Shown here one piece after another: positions 50,501 through 59,754 of a DNA stretch of 64,000 nucleotides. Every line of letters begins with the position of its first letter. Within the stretch, counting starts at the first letter, position 1. Location of the stretch: assembly GCF_014651895.1 (NCBI RefSeq), contig NZ_BMXT01000002.1, positions 620,001-684,000 of the forward strand, in the 5' to 3' direction. The notes beneath the pieces are model-generated. The model was not told where the DNA came from and searched no databases. It saw nothing but the letters and a program-made list of their open reading frames with translations. The position numbers were made by a program, and so were the translations under genes. Origin of the DNA: Rhodanobacter panaciterrae. GTDB lineage: Bacteria > Pseudomonadota > Gammaproteobacteria > Xanthomonadales > Rhodanobacteraceae.

Positions 50501-51778
50501 ATGGATTCTATGTTGGCTCGACAGGTACACGACGTGCGCGCGCAACCGGTTTCATGGCAAGTCTGGGTCGCCTCTTTGCTGCTGGCGATCATGCCGCTGT
50601 GCTTTGCTGTGTCCTCGCGCCTTAAGGCTATGCCGATGGCCGCGCTGTTTGTGATCGGCATGCTGGCTCTGATCACCCGTGCGGAAATCCGGCTCGGCTA
50701 TCGCCTGGCCTGGCCGGTCGCTGCGGCCTGTCTGTTGCGACTGCTGTACGACATCGGCAACTTCCTGGGGCACCGACTCGACTGGTCCACGCTCGACCTT
50801 CCAGCCCAGACGGCACTGTTTCTGGTAATCGCCGCCGCATTCGCCATGCCGCTGAAGCAGCGCGTGATCGCCATTGGTTTCAGCCTGACCACCATCCTGC
50901 TCGGTGCGGCCAGCCTGTTTCAGCGCTATGGGCAAGCTGTCGACCGTCCCTACGGACTCAACGGCGGCGACTGGGCCTCGGTTGAATATGCGATGTACCT
51001 GCTGATTCTAGTATTGCTTTCAATACTGCAGGCGCTGCGCCCTAACACGACACGCAGCGACCGATGGCTGCATATCGTGGCGGCGGCGATCGGCTTGTAT
51101 GGCGCAGTCCTGACCCAGAGTCGCGGCCCACTGCTGGCATTTGCCCCGATCTACCTCGGCCTGATGCTGTGGTATGCCGTGCGCTATCAACGCTGGAGTC
51201 GCATGCTGATGCTGTTCGCCGTTACCGTAGCGGGTATGTTGGCAGTTACTGCCACCCTGCACCGGGAAATGGTCCATCGGCTGGCCGCTGTGTCGACCGA
51301 AATTGCCACTTACAGCCCTGACGACACTTCCGGCGCCGTGCGCGAACGGCTGGAGATGTGGCACACGGCATGGCAGGCGTTCCTTGAACATCCGCTGGCC
51401 GGCATCGGCCTGGATCAGTTCGGCGTGTATGTCCGAGCACAAGCTGCCATCGGCAACGCCAGTCCGACGATCGCCAAATACGTGCATCCGCACAGCGAAT
51501 ATCTCGAATCACTGGCCGCTGGCGGACTGCCCGCACTGCTTGTGCTGCTGCTGTTCCTTGGTGTTCCACTAGGGTTCTTTGCTCGCCATCTCAATCATGC
51601 GCAGGAGCCTATCGCCGCCGCCGCCGCCGCCGGGCTGATGGTGATCGGCATGTATGGTCTATGTGCATTCAGCGACAATGTGTTTTATCGGGCCATGCCG
51701 CAATCACTCTATCTGTTCCTCGTGTTGGGTCTGGCGGTCGGTATCGGCCGCCAGCTGCACGACGCTCCATCCCGCTGA
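50501..51778 (+). CDS. O-antigen ligase / Wzy polymerase family protein
   Basis: 425 residues with about ten membrane helices and the large periplasmic loop of the Wzy_C family: VRERLEMWHTAWQAFLEHPL, then AGIGLDQFGVY and HPHSEYLESLAAGG (about residues 285-350). These enzymes join or ligate O-antigen or other glycans carried on undecaprenyl diphosphate; ligase and polymerase cannot be told apart by sequence. ATG 50501 is preferred because the -10 box lies just upstream; ATG 50510 is also possible. Confidence 0.85.
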   Translation: MDSMLARQVHDVRAQPVSWQVWVASLLLAIMPLCFAVSSRLKAMPMAALFVIGMLALITRAEIRLGYRLAWPVAAACLLRLLYDIGNFLGHRLDWSTLDLPAQTALFLVIAAAFAMPLKQRVIAIGFSLTTILLGAASLFQRYGQAVDRPYGLNGGDWASVEYAMYLLILVLLSILQALRPNTTRSDRWLHIVAAAIGLYGAVLTQSRGPLLAFAPIYLGLMLWYAVRYQRWSRMLMLFAVTVAGMLAVTATLHREMVHRLAAVSTEIATYSPDDTSGAVRERLEMWHTAWQAFLEHPLAGIGLDQFGVYVRAQAAIGNASPTIAKYVHPHSEYLESLAAGGLPALLVLLLFLGVPLGFFARHLNHAQEPIAAAAAAGLMVIGMYGLCAFSDNVFYRAMPQSLYLFLVLGLAVGIGRQLHDAPSR

Positions 51779-51790
51779 CGTCGATCTGCC

Positions 51791-52792
51791 ATGGCCCGTA
51801 TCAACCTGCTCGCGTGGGACAACCAACGCGGACTCACCCACGATCTCCGACTGCTGTCCAAGGCACTGACCGCGCTCGGCCATCAGGTGCACGTGACTCG
51901 GCTCGGCCCGCATCGGCACGACGGCCGTTGGAAAAGCCTGCTGCCGCATCTGCGCATGTGGTGGCAACGGCTGCTCAAGGCAGATCGTCGAGCCACCCTG
52001 TACGACGTAAACATCGCACTGGAACACGTGCGCCCTGACTGGTTCGGGTTGGCACGACTGAATCTGCTGGTACCGAATCCGGAATGGATGTCGCCGCGCA
52101 GCCAGCGTTATCTGACCCGCTTCGACGCGATTCTGTGCAAGACCCACTATGCGGTGGATCTGTTCACGACACGTGGCTGCCGCGCCTTGCATATCGGCTT
52201 CCACAGCACCGACTGCCTTGTTCCCGACATACCGCGCGAACCGACCTTCCTGCATCTGGCTGGTGCCAGCCGAATGAAGGGAACGCAACGTCTGCTCGCT
52301 CTGTGGCAACGCCATCCGGAATGGCCGAAGCTGCTGGTGCTGCAATCGCCCCGCACAGCGACCTGCCTGCCCACACCGAGTCCCACCAACATCGAACACC
52401 GGGTGGGTTATCTAAACGACATCCGCGAAATCCGGCGGTTGCAAAACTCCCACATGTTCCACCTGTGCCTGTCGGAAACCGAAGGCTGGGGCCACTACCT
52501 CGCCGAGGCGATGAGTTGCAAAGCGGTGGTGCTCACCTGCGATGTGCCACCCATGAATGAACTGGTCACGGCGTCGCGCGGCGTTCTGGTGAAGGCCCAT
52601 AGGACGGGTCCGTTCAATCTGGCCACCCTGCACCACTTTGACGAAGCCGCACTTGAAGCCGCCATCGAACGTCTGCTGGCCATGCCCGAGTACGAACACA
52701 CAGCACTGGGCGAACAGGCACGGACTTGGTTTGCATCGAACGAAGCAGCCTTTGTCGGCCGACTGGACAAGGCATTGCGTCAACTGCTCTGA
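51791..52792 (+). CDS. Glycosyltransferase, GT-B fold (GT4-like)
   Basis: 333 residues. The C-terminal half holds the nucleotide-sugar signature: FHLCLSETEGWGHYLAEAMS ... CDVPPMNELV (about 215-255), with the E-x-x-x-x-x-x-E spacing of GT4 enzymes. The N-terminus (NLLAWDNQRGLTHDLRLLSK) is the acceptor side. It lies 12 bases after the Wzy/WaaL-like gene and overlaps tail to tail with the GT2 gene at 52780 by 13 bases. Confidence 0.8.
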   Translation: MARINLLAWDNQRGLTHDLRLLSKALTALGHQVHVTRLGPHRHDGRWKSLLPHLRMWWQRLLKADRRATLYDVNIALEHVRPDWFGLARLNLLVPNPEWMSPRSQRYLTRFDAILCKTHYAVDLFTTRGCRALHIGFHSTDCLVPDIPREPTFLHLAGASRMKGTQRLLALWQRHPEWPKLLVLQSPRTATCLPTPSPTNIEHRVGYLNDIREIRRLQNSHMFHLCLSETEGWGHYLAEAMSCKAVVLTCDVPPMNELVTASRGVLVKAHRTGPFNLATLHHFDEAALEAAIERLLAMPEYEHTALGEQARTWFASNEAAFVGRLDKALRQLL

Positions 52793-53634
52793 GAGATCCC
52801 GTGATCGCGCATGACAACGCGTAGATCGACCGCTGCAGTCGCGAATTCAGACAGATGCTGATCAAGGCCAAACTCGCAGCGGATCAGCTGGCGAGCTCGC
52901 GTGTCATCCACGATGCGGTCATTCGGATTGTCGACGATGTGCTTGCGTGTGCGATGGTAGAGATGTGTTGCCAGTGCACTGAAGCGCAGTTCACGCCGCA
53001 GCAGGCCCGCATGAAAAGCACGCGCCGCCAGCTCGGTATCCTCGCGCCCCCAGCCCGTCATCGCCTCGTTGAAACCGTTGACGCGCAGCAAATCGTCGCG
53101 CCAGAACGCCATATTGCAGCTCTTGATACCGCGACGCTTGGTGCCGGGCCTGGCATACCAGCGAGCGAGCGCAGGTAGGCGCAACGTATGTCGGCGCCGC
53201 TCGATGCCACGACTGAAAAAACCCGGCATCACCAGCCCCCCTTCCAGCATGCGCCGAGTCAATGCGGCATTGGTCAGCACGCGTGAGCCCTGCACGAAGC
53301 AACCGCTGCGCGCGAACGAGCGATGGTCGGCGACGAAATGCCGCTCGGCCACCATGTCGCCATCGAGCAGGATGATGTAATCGCCCTGTGCGGCCGCAAT
53401 CGCGCGGTTGCGCGCACGACTCATTCGAGCACCGTCGTCTGGCTGCCACAGGTGTACTAGGCGCACTGGATAGTCGCGCGCGATGCGTTCCAGCAATTCG
53501 CGCGTGGCCGGCTGCGAGCCATCGTCGGTGACGATCACCTCATAGGGCAGTTCGCTCTGCGCAGCCAGTGCCGCAAGCACCCGCTGCAGCGCCTCGGGCC
53601 AGTTGTAAGTGATCACGGCAACGCTGATGCGCAT
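52780..53634 (-). CDS. Glycosyltransferase family 2 with GT7-like C-terminal motif
   Basis: 284 residues from ATG 53634. GT-A fold: VAVITYNWPEALQRVLAALA start, EVIVTDDGS and LLDGDM (the DxD metal site, about residue 88-93), and GFNEAMTGWGREDTELAARA (about 195-215), as in proteins pairing Glyco_transf_2 with a galactosyltransferase-like C-terminal motif. Probably adds a core or O-chain sugar at the cytosolic face. Confidence 0.85.
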   Translation of the reverse strand: MRISVAVITYNWPEALQRVLAALAAQSELPYEVIVTDDGSQPATRELLERIARDYPVRLVHLWQPDDGARMSRARNRAIAAAQGDYIILLDGDMVAERHFVADHRSFARSGCFVQGSRVLTNAALTRRMLEGGLVMPGFFSRGIERRRHTLRLPALARWYARPGTKRRGIKSCNMAFWRDDLLRVNGFNEAMTGWGREDTELAARAFHAGLLRRELRFSALATHLYHRTRKHIVDNPNDRIVDDTRARQLIRCEFGLDQHLSEFATAAVDLRVVMRDHGISQSS

Positions 53635-53648
53635 CGCGGCAGTCTCGC

Positions 53649-54587
53649 TCAATCCATGTCCCGCAGTTCTTTCGGTGCCTGTTGACGGGTCTTGAACACC
53701 GGCCATAAAATCGACGCAGCACGCTCCAGATTTCCCAACCATGAACCGCGGCGCAATTGCGCCACTTTGGCGTAGCGTTTCGCCTCACGCCATGTGGGGT
53801 CGGGCTTGGTGCGAAATTCATGCTTGGCGCTCTCTACACAGCGCACGTCCAGCCCGATGCTCTTCGCATAGATCTCGATCAGGCAGCGCGATCGGAATCG
53901 GTTGAGATATTGGTTGGCAGCGGTCTGCTTGCCCCACCAGCCGTTGTTGCCATGAATGCGGTAGTGCACTGCGCCAGTGCGCAAGTAGTACTTGTGCGCG
54001 CCCAGCACACTGGCGCCATACACCAGGCAATTGTCGGCGGACAGCCGCCAATTGCTGCTCAGGTCCGCCGGCAGTTCCAGTGTGCGGCGCGCCCACAGCG
54101 CGCGCATCGACAACGCCGACGTCGGCGCACCGTACCAATGCATCAACGCGTAAGTACTGATCACGGTGAATCCGAGATCCAGCGAACGATTGGCGTAGCC
54201 CATCCAGCGCTCTTCATCGCCGAATAGCTGCATGTCGGAGAACACGAAGTCGATGTCACGGCGACTGTCGTAAACCTCACCAATGCGCGCCAGATAATCC
54301 GGCTCCCAGCGATCATCGGCATCGAGAAAACAGATCACGTCGGCCCGCGCCTCGGCCACGCCGCGCTGAAACGCGACCAGTTGCCCGCCATTTTCACCGC
54401 ATAGCAGGGTCACCCGCGCATCGCTGCCGTAATGCTCGCGCAGATAATCCGGTGAACCATCGGTGGAACCATCATCCACCACGATGATCTGGGCGGCCGC
54501 GCGGGTCTGCGCCAGTGCGCTGTCGATCGCTGCGCCGACAAAGTCACGATAGTTGTAGCTGGTGATGACAACGGCGAAGCTGGTCAT
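53649..54587 (-). CDS. Glycosyltransferase family 2
   Basis: 312 residues. [32 protein letters not shown] and [14 protein letters not shown] are the GT-A nucleotide and DxD motifs. The C-terminal part is basic and lacks membrane helices. It starts inside the stop of the UDP-xylose synthase-like gene (ATGA) and lies 14 bases before the next GT2 gene: a three-gene unit on the minus strand. Confidence 0.87.
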   Translation of the reverse strand: MTSFAVVITSYNYRDFVGAAIDSALAQTRAAAQIIVVDDGSTDGSPDYLREHYGSDARVTLLCGENGGQLVAFQRGVAEARADVICFLDADDRWEPDYLARIGEVYDSRRDIDFVFSDMQLFGDEERWMGYANRSLDLGFTVISTYALMHWYGAPTSALSMRALWARRTLELPADLSSNWRLSADNCLVYGASVLGAHKYYLRTGAVHYRIHGNNGWWGKQTAANQYLNRFRSRCLIEIYAKSIGLDVRCVESAKHEFRTKPDPTWREAKRYAKVAQLRRGSWLGNLERAASILWPVFKTRQQAPKELRDMD

Positions 54588-55534
54588 GCGGCAGCGCCGT
54601 CCTGCAACAACTGGCGAAAATAACCGATGGTCTCTTTCAGGCCATCTTCCAGCGCCACCTTCGGCTGCCAGCCCAGCTTGTCATGTGCCAGGCTGATATC
54701 CGGCTGACGTTGCCGCGGATCATCCGCCGGCAGTGGCTTGAACACCAGTTTCGAGCGGCCGCCAACCAGCGCGATCACCTTCTCGGCCAGCTCCAGCATG
54801 GTGTGCTCGACCGGGTTGCCGATATTTACCGGCCCGGTGAAGTCGCGTTCGGAATCCATCATCCGCACGATCACATCGATCAGGTCGTCGACATAGCAGA
54901 AGCTGCGGGTCTGGCTGCCATCGCCGTAGATGGTGATGTCCTCACCCTTGAGCGCCTGCACGATGAAATTGCTCACCACCCGACCATCGTTCGGATGCAT
55001 GCGCGGACCGTAGGTGTTGAAGATGCGCACCACCTTGATATCCAGCGCGTGCTGGCGGTAGTAATCGAAGAACAGCGTCTCGGCGCAACGCTTGCCTTCG
55101 TCATAGCAGCTGCGGATGCCGATCGGATTGACCTTGCCCCAGTAACCTTCGACCTGCGGATGCACTTCCGGGTCGCCATACACCTCGCTGGTGGAGGCCT
55201 GCAGGATGCGCGCCTTGACGCGCTTGGCCAGCCCCAGCATGTTGATCGCGCCATGCACGCTGGTCTTGGTGGTCTGCACCGGATCGTGCTGGTAGTGCAC
55301 CGGTGAAGCCGGGCAGGCCAGATTGAAGATGCGCTCCACTTCCACATACAGCGGGAAGGTCACGTCATGCCGCATCAGCTCGAAATACGGATGCGTGAGC
55401 AGATGCGCCACGTTGCGCTTGCTGCCGGTGAAGAAGTTGTCGACGCACAACACGTCGTGGCCATCCGCGATCAGGCGATCGCACAGGTGCGAGCCGAGAA
55501 AGCCGGCGCCGCCGGTGACGAGGGTTCGTTTCAT
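54584..55534 (-). CDS. UDP-glucuronate decarboxylase-like SDR (UDP-xylose synthase)
   Basis: 316 residues, extended [20 protein letters not shown] is the NAD loop, and [29 protein letters not shown] and [20 protein letters not shown] (YxxxK catalytic pair, about residues 147-151) follow the UXS consensus closely, as does [20 protein letters not shown]. It should convert UDP-glucuronate to UDP-xylose for the glycans made by the neighbouring transferases. The glucuronate-forming dehydrogenase is not in the window. Confidence 0.9.
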   Translation of the reverse strand: MKRTLVTGGAGFLGSHLCDRLIADGHDVLCVDNFFTGSKRNVAHLLTHPYFELMRHDVTFPLYVEVERIFNLACPASPVHYQHDPVQTTKTSVHGAINMLGLAKRVKARILQASTSEVYGDPEVHPQVEGYWGKVNPIGIRSCYDEGKRCAETLFFDYYRQHALDIKVVRIFNTYGPRMHPNDGRVVSNFIVQALKGEDITIYGDGSQTRSFCYVDDLIDVIVRMMDSERDFTGPVNIGNPVEHTMLELAEKVIALVGGRSKLVFKPLPADDPRQRQPDISLAHDKLGWQPKVALEDGLKETIGYFRQLLQDGAAA

Positions 55535-55717
55535 GAGCTGCCGTTTCGGTGCGGTTGCAGGGAATGCGCGACGCGGACTGAGCCGCCATCCATCGACACA
55601 AGTGAATATTGTCATGGATTGGCGGGCAAAGATGCGACCCGTCCAGCTGAACGCAATGATCGTTCCCGACCGCTGGCAGCCGAACCGCGGCAGCACAGGC
55701 GAAGCGCGGGCTTCGGC

Positions 55718-55723
55718 TAGAAT
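55718..55723 (+). promoter_or_regulatory. Candidate -10 box at leaderless distance from the GT2 start
   Basis: TAGAAT ends 7 bases before the A of the ATG at 55730, so transcription would start at or within a base of it. No ribosome site lies between. No clear -35 box. Confidence 0.45.
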
Positions 55724-55729
55724 CCGCAT

Positions 55730-56545
55730 ATGCCAACTCTCCCGCTGACCCTCGCCGTCATCACCCACAACGAGGCCGACAACATCGCCCGTTGCCTGAA
55801 CAGTGTGCCGTTTGCGGCCGAGAAGCTGGTGATCGACAGTGGCAGCGATGACGACACGGTGGCGATCGCGCAGGCGCACGGCGCCCGCGTAGTGCAGCAG
55901 GACTGGCTCGGCTTCGGCCCCCAGCGCAACTTCGCCACCACCCAGTGCAGCCACGACTGGATCCTGGTGCTGGATGCCGACGAATACCTCAGCCCGGAAC
56001 TGGCCGCGGAACTCGAGCAACGTCTGCCGGAGCTGATGGCCAGCGATGCACCGGCCGCGTATCTGCGCCGCAGCACAATCTACATGGGCCGGCCGATGCG
56101 CTGGTACCGCCCCGCGGTCGGCGAGCGGATGGCGCGGCTGTACCATCGCGGCCGCGCGCGCTGGAGCGATGCACGGGTGCACGAGTCACTGCGCTTCGAC
56201 GGCGCCGCGCCGACGCTGCGAGCATCGTTCAACCACCTCAACAACCCGACCCTGCCGCACAAGCAGCTGAAAGTGTTGCGCTACGCCGAACTGAAATGCC
56301 GCGACTGGCTCGACAAGGGCAAGCCGGTACGGATGTGGCAGGCGCCGTTCGTGTTCGCGCTGGCCTTCCTCAAGGATTACGTGTTCCGGCTGGCGTTCAT
56401 GGACGGCTGGCGCGGCTTCATGATCGCGCAGACCGCCGCCAGCTATGCGCTGTACAAGCGCATGCGCTATTACGAGATGGTCAACCATCCGGAGTCGGTG
56501 GCGCGCGCCGCCGCCGTGCTGACCCGCCACCAGATAGACCGCTGA
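55730..56545 (+). CDS. LPS core glycosyltransferase, GT2 (WaaE/KdtX type)
   Basis: 271 residues. [47 protein letters not shown] and [13 protein letters not shown] follow the WaaE-like GT2 family that adds a sugar to the LPS inner core. The C-terminal third is basic with an amphipathic helix ([20 protein letters not shown]). It is followed after 1 base by the glycerophosphotransferase-like gene, so the two are co-transcribed. Confidence 0.88.
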   Translation: MPTLPLTLAVITHNEADNIARCLNSVPFAAEKLVIDSGSDDDTVAIAQAHGARVVQQDWLGFGPQRNFATTQCSHDWILVLDADEYLSPELAAELEQRLPELMASDAPAAYLRRSTIYMGRPMRWYRPAVGERMARLYHRGRARWSDARVHESLRFDGAAPTLRASFNHLNNPTLPHKQLKVLRYAELKCRDWLDKGKPVRMWQAPFVFALAFLKDYVFRLAFMDGWRGFMIAQTAASYALYKRMRYYEMVNHPESVARAAAVLTRHQIDR

Positions 56546-56546
56546 C

Positions 56547-57587
56547 ATGTCCAAGCCGGCTTCACGCAAGCACTACCTCCTGTACGGCTCCGAACGCTAC
56601 GCACTGGCGATCCTGCGCCCGCTGCAGGACGCGATCCGCGCCCGCGGCGACGAAGCGGCTTGGTTCTTCGACGGCCCCGGCGCCGAGGATCTGGTCGAAG
56701 GCGAGCGCCTGCTGAGCGTGGCCGAGGTGCGTGCATGGAAGCCGATTGCCGTGATCACCTCCAGCAACGCGGTGCCGCATTTCTTCCCCGGCGTGAAGGT
56801 CGAGACCTTCCACGGCTTCGACGCCGGCAAGCCGAGGCACATCTACGTGCGCGGCTTCTTCGACCTGTACTGCACGACCGGCCCGCGCGATACCGCGCAG
56901 TTCCAGGCGATCGCCGACAAGGTCGGCCACTTCGCGGTGACCGAGACCGGCTTTCCCAAGCTCGATCCCTTCATGAAGGAGATCACCGGCCCGCTGCCGC
57001 CGGTGCGCCAGCCGCCGGTGATCCTCTATCACTCCACCTTCTCGCCCTCGTGGAGCGCCGCGGAGACGCTGCACGACGAGGTGAAGCGGCTGTCGCGCGA
57101 TGGTCGCTGGCGCTGGATCGTCACCTTCCATCCGAAGATGAACCCGGAGACCGCAGCGAAGTTCAAGGCGTTGCAGAACGAGTACCTCACCTTCGCCGAG
57201 AACGACAACATCCTCGAACTGTTCCCGCAGGTCGACATGATGTGCTCGGATACTTCATCGGCATTGAACGAGTTCCTGCTCACGGGCAAACCGGTGGTGA
57301 CGTTCAAGAACCGTCGGCCGGGCCCGCAACTGATCGACATCGACGAGCCGGCGCAATTCGAACCGGCGATCGAGCGTGCACTGGCGCGGCCGCCAGAGTT
57401 GCTGCAGGCAATCCGTGCTTACGCCGACGCGATCCACCCCTATCGCGATGGCCGCTCCAGCGAGCGCGTGCTCGATGCGATCGACACCTTCATCGCCGCC
57501 GGCGCCCGCAATCCGCGCCGCAAGCCGCTGAACCTGTGGCGCAAGCTGAAGATCCGCCGCCGCATCGGCTACTGGGGTCCGGCCTGA
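56547..57587 (+). CDS. CDP-glycerol glycerophosphotransferase-like protein
   Basis: 346 residues, GT-B-like TagB/TagF family domain. VETFHGFDAGKPRHI is the N-terminal glycine-rich site, and VDMMCSDTSSALNEFLLTGK then PVVTF (about 230-255) is the family block that binds the nucleotide carrier. The C-terminus is strongly basic (KIRRRIGYW), suiting membrane contact. In Lysobacterales such genes occur beside LPS core genes; the true donor is unknown. Confidence 0.82.
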   Translation: MSKPASRKHYLLYGSERYALAILRPLQDAIRARGDEAAWFFDGPGAEDLVEGERLLSVAEVRAWKPIAVITSSNAVPHFFPGVKVETFHGFDAGKPRHIYVRGFFDLYCTTGPRDTAQFQAIADKVGHFAVTETGFPKLDPFMKEITGPLPPVRQPPVILYHSTFSPSWSAAETLHDEVKRLSRDGRWRWIVTFHPKMNPETAAKFKALQNEYLTFAENDNILELFPQVDMMCSDTSSALNEFLLTGKPVVTFKNRRPGPQLIDIDEPAQFEPAIERALARPPELLQAIRAYADAIHPYRDGRSSERVLDAIDTFIAAGARNPRRKPLNLWRKLKIRRRIGYWGPA

Positions 57588-57637
57588 GCCTGCGGCGAAC
57601 CAGGCTTCCGGTCGCCTTGCGAGCACCGCGCGCAGGC

Positions 57638-57643
57638 TAGAAT
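57638..57643 (+). promoter_or_regulatory. Candidate -10 box for the second ArnT-type gene
   Basis: TAGAAT 28 bases before the GTG start, with TTGCGA (57617-57622) at a short 15-base spacing. Confidence 0.4.
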
Positions 57644-57671
57644 CACTCATCCGCCCGCCAAGAGTCCGCCC

Positions 57672-59399
57672 GTGTCATCGAGCCCCTATAGCCGTACCGA
57701 ACAACTGCGCGCCGTATGGCCCTGGTTGCCGCTGTGGACCGTGGTGGCGCTGCTGGCGATCTTTTCGCACGGGCCGATGCCACTGTATTCCACCCGCACG
57801 CTGGCGGTGGCCTGGGAGATGTGGAGCCAGGGTCACTGGCTGGTACCGCACATCAACGGCCAACCGTACAGCGAAAAAGCGCCTTTGCTGTTCTGGCTGA
57901 TCCAGGCAGGCTGGTTCGTGTTCGGCGTTGACGATATCTGGCCGCGCGTACTCGAGGTGCTGATCGGCGGCGCGCAACTGGTGCTGATCTCGCTGCTGGC
58001 GCGGCGGCTGTTCGCGAGCCGGCCGTGGATGGCCAAGGCGACACCGTGGATGCTGCTGGCCTTCGCCTATGCGTTCCTGTTCGGCCTGCAGATCATGTAC
58101 GACGTGCTGCTGGCGACATGGACGCTGGCCGCGCTGCTGTGCCTGACCCCGAAGCCGCAACGGGCCGAACCGCGCTGGCTGCTGTTCGGCCTGTGCATCG
58201 GCCTGGGTCTGCTGACCAAGGGCCCAGTGATGTTGCTGCACGTGATCTTCCCGTGGCTGCTCGGTCCGCTGTGGAACGACTGGGCGCGCCAGCATCGCGC
58301 GCGCTGGTATGGCCGCGGCGTCTTGGCGCTGCTGCTCGGTGGCGCGATGCTGCTGGCATGGGCGCTGCCGGCCGGGTTCTCCGGTGGCGAGGCGTACCGG
58401 CAACGGCTGTTCTTCACCCAGACCGCGGGCCGCGTGGTCGACAAATTGTCCGCCGGCAAGGATCTGCAGAACCATGCCGAACCATTCTGGTTCTACCTGC
58501 TGTGGTTGCCACTGCTGCTGTTTCCCTTTAGTGGCTGGCCGCGCGTCTGGGTGGCCGTCGCCGGCTTGCGACGGCCGCTGGAGCCGGGTTTGCGTTTTGC
58601 GCTGTGCTGGCTGATCCCCGGCTTCATCGTGTTCTCGCTGATCAGCGGCAAGCAGTTGTATTACCCGCTGCCGGAATTCGGCGGCATCGCACTGCTGATG
58701 GCCGGCGCGATCGCCGTATTGCGCGAACGCCAGCCGGCGCTGGCCGGCAACAGCTGGTTCGGCACCTGGCCGCTGGGCGTGGGCGGCATCGTGTTTGCGA
58801 TCCTGCTGTTCGCGCTGCCGTTGCTGGTCGACGCGAATTATCTGCATGGCGAATGGCCCGTTGCGGCGGCGCCGTACAGCCGCTATTTCAGCGTGGTCTT
58901 CCTGCTGATCGGTGGCCTGCTGTTGTTGCGTGGTCGTGGCGAACTGCGCCGACTGGCGGTGGCTGGATTGGTCGGCGTACTCGCCCTCAATACCTTGTTC
59001 ACCCTGACCCTGTGGACACGCTGGGACTTGCGTCCCACCGCGCACCTGCTCGGCGCCACCGAACGGGCGAACCATCCGATCGCGTTTCTGGGCAATTACG
59101 AAGGTCAATTCCACTTCGAGGGCCGGTTGACACGCCCGATCGCGGAGCTGTTCGGCGATCAGGCCGTGCAGGATTTTGCCCGGACCCACCCGGACGGCGT
59201 GATCGTGACGCACCCGGGGAAACTCGACGCGAACGATCTGCGCTACGCGATGCTGGTGCAGCCGTTCCGTTCGTCGTGGCTGGTGGTCTGGTCGGCCGTT
59301 TCGTTGGCCGACCTGTCGGCTGGCCACACCCCGCCGGAGCCAGCCCAGCCTACCCAAGTCTATCCCATCGACGACCGGCGCTATCACGCGCAGCCATGA
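57672..59399 (+). CDS. ArnT-like GT-C protein lacking the first-loop acidic pair
   Basis: 575 residues, about 12 membrane helices, GT83-like. Where ArnT has DETRYAEISREML or similar, this protein has YSTRTLAVAWEMWSQGHWLV (about residues 39-58), so both acidic residues are replaced, while the next conserved element, YSEKAPLLFWL, is kept. It could be an inactive partner or use another residue. GTG start 57672. The TGA overlaps a short ATG frame that leads to the TPR gene. Confidence 0.8.
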   Translation: MSSSPYSRTEQLRAVWPWLPLWTVVALLAIFSHGPMPLYSTRTLAVAWEMWSQGHWLVPHINGQPYSEKAPLLFWLIQAGWFVFGVDDIWPRVLEVLIGGAQLVLISLLARRLFASRPWMAKATPWMLLAFAYAFLFGLQIMYDVLLATWTLAALLCLTPKPQRAEPRWLLFGLCIGLGLLTKGPVMLLHVIFPWLLGPLWNDWARQHRARWYGRGVLALLLGGAMLLAWALPAGFSGGEAYRQRLFFTQTAGRVVDKLSAGKDLQNHAEPFWFYLLWLPLLLFPFSGWPRVWVAVAGLRRPLEPGLRFALCWLIPGFIVFSLISGKQLYYPLPEFGGIALLMAGAIAVLRERQPALAGNSWFGTWPLGVGGIVFAILLFALPLLVDANYLHGEWPVAAAPYSRYFSVVFLLIGGLLLLRGRGELRRLAVAGLVGVLALNTLFTLTLWTRWDLRPTAHLLGATERANHPIAFLGNYEGQFHFEGRLTRPIAELFGDQAVQDFARTHPDGVIVTHPGKLDANDLRYAMLVQPFRSSWLVVWSAVSLADLSAGHTPPEPAQPTQVYPIDDRRYHAQP

Positions 59400-59421
59400 A
59401 TGCCGGCGCGCAGCCATGAAT
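59387..59421 (+). repeat. 15-nt direct repeat carrying two start codons
   Basis: CGCGCAGCCATGAAT occurs at 59387-59401 and again at 59407-59421. The first ATG (59396) overlaps the ArnT-like stop and opens a 7-codon frame (MNAGAQP) whose TGA (59417-59419) overlaps the second ATG, the start of the TPR gene. Confidence 0.85.
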
Positions 59422-59742
59422 ACGGGATTGATCGCCAGCCTGCGTCAGCAGTGCGGCGGTCCGCGCGATGGCGCGCTGCTGCGCTTCTCGCTGGGCAATG
59501 CGCTGCTCGCTGACGGAGACGCCCTTGCGGCGATCGATGAACTGCGCCACGCCGTCGCCTTCGATCCGACCTATTCGGCCGCCTGGAAACTGCTGGGCAA
59601 GGCCTGCCTCGACGCCGGTCAGACCCAGGCCGCCGCCGAAGCCTGGCGCAACGGTATCGCCGCCGCCGCACAACGCGGCGACAAGCAGGCCGAAAAGGAA
59701 ATGGGCGTATTCCTGCGCCGGCTGGAAAAGACCGCGCCGTAG
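59416..59742 (+). CDS. TPR-repeat protein
   Basis: 108 residues with two to three tetratricopeptide repeats: LLRFSLGNALLADGDALAAI ... HAVAFDPTYSAAWKLLGKAC ... QTQAAAEAWRNGIAAAAQRG, about residues 20-95. No signal peptide. Coupled to the ArnT-like gene through the duplicated start region. TPR proteins are scaffolds; the partner is unknown. Confidence 0.85.
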   Translation: MNTGLIASLRQQCGGPRDGALLRFSLGNALLADGDALAAIDELRHAVAFDPTYSAAWKLLGKACLDAGQTQAAAEAWRNGIAAAAQRGDKQAEKEMGVFLRRLEKTAP

Positions 59743-59754
59743 CGGAGTGCCGGA

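Noticed and set aside
57675-59417. A 580-codon frame antisense to the ArnT-like gene
   Set aside because: Gln/Arg/His-rich composition typical of the complement of a Leu-rich membrane protein.
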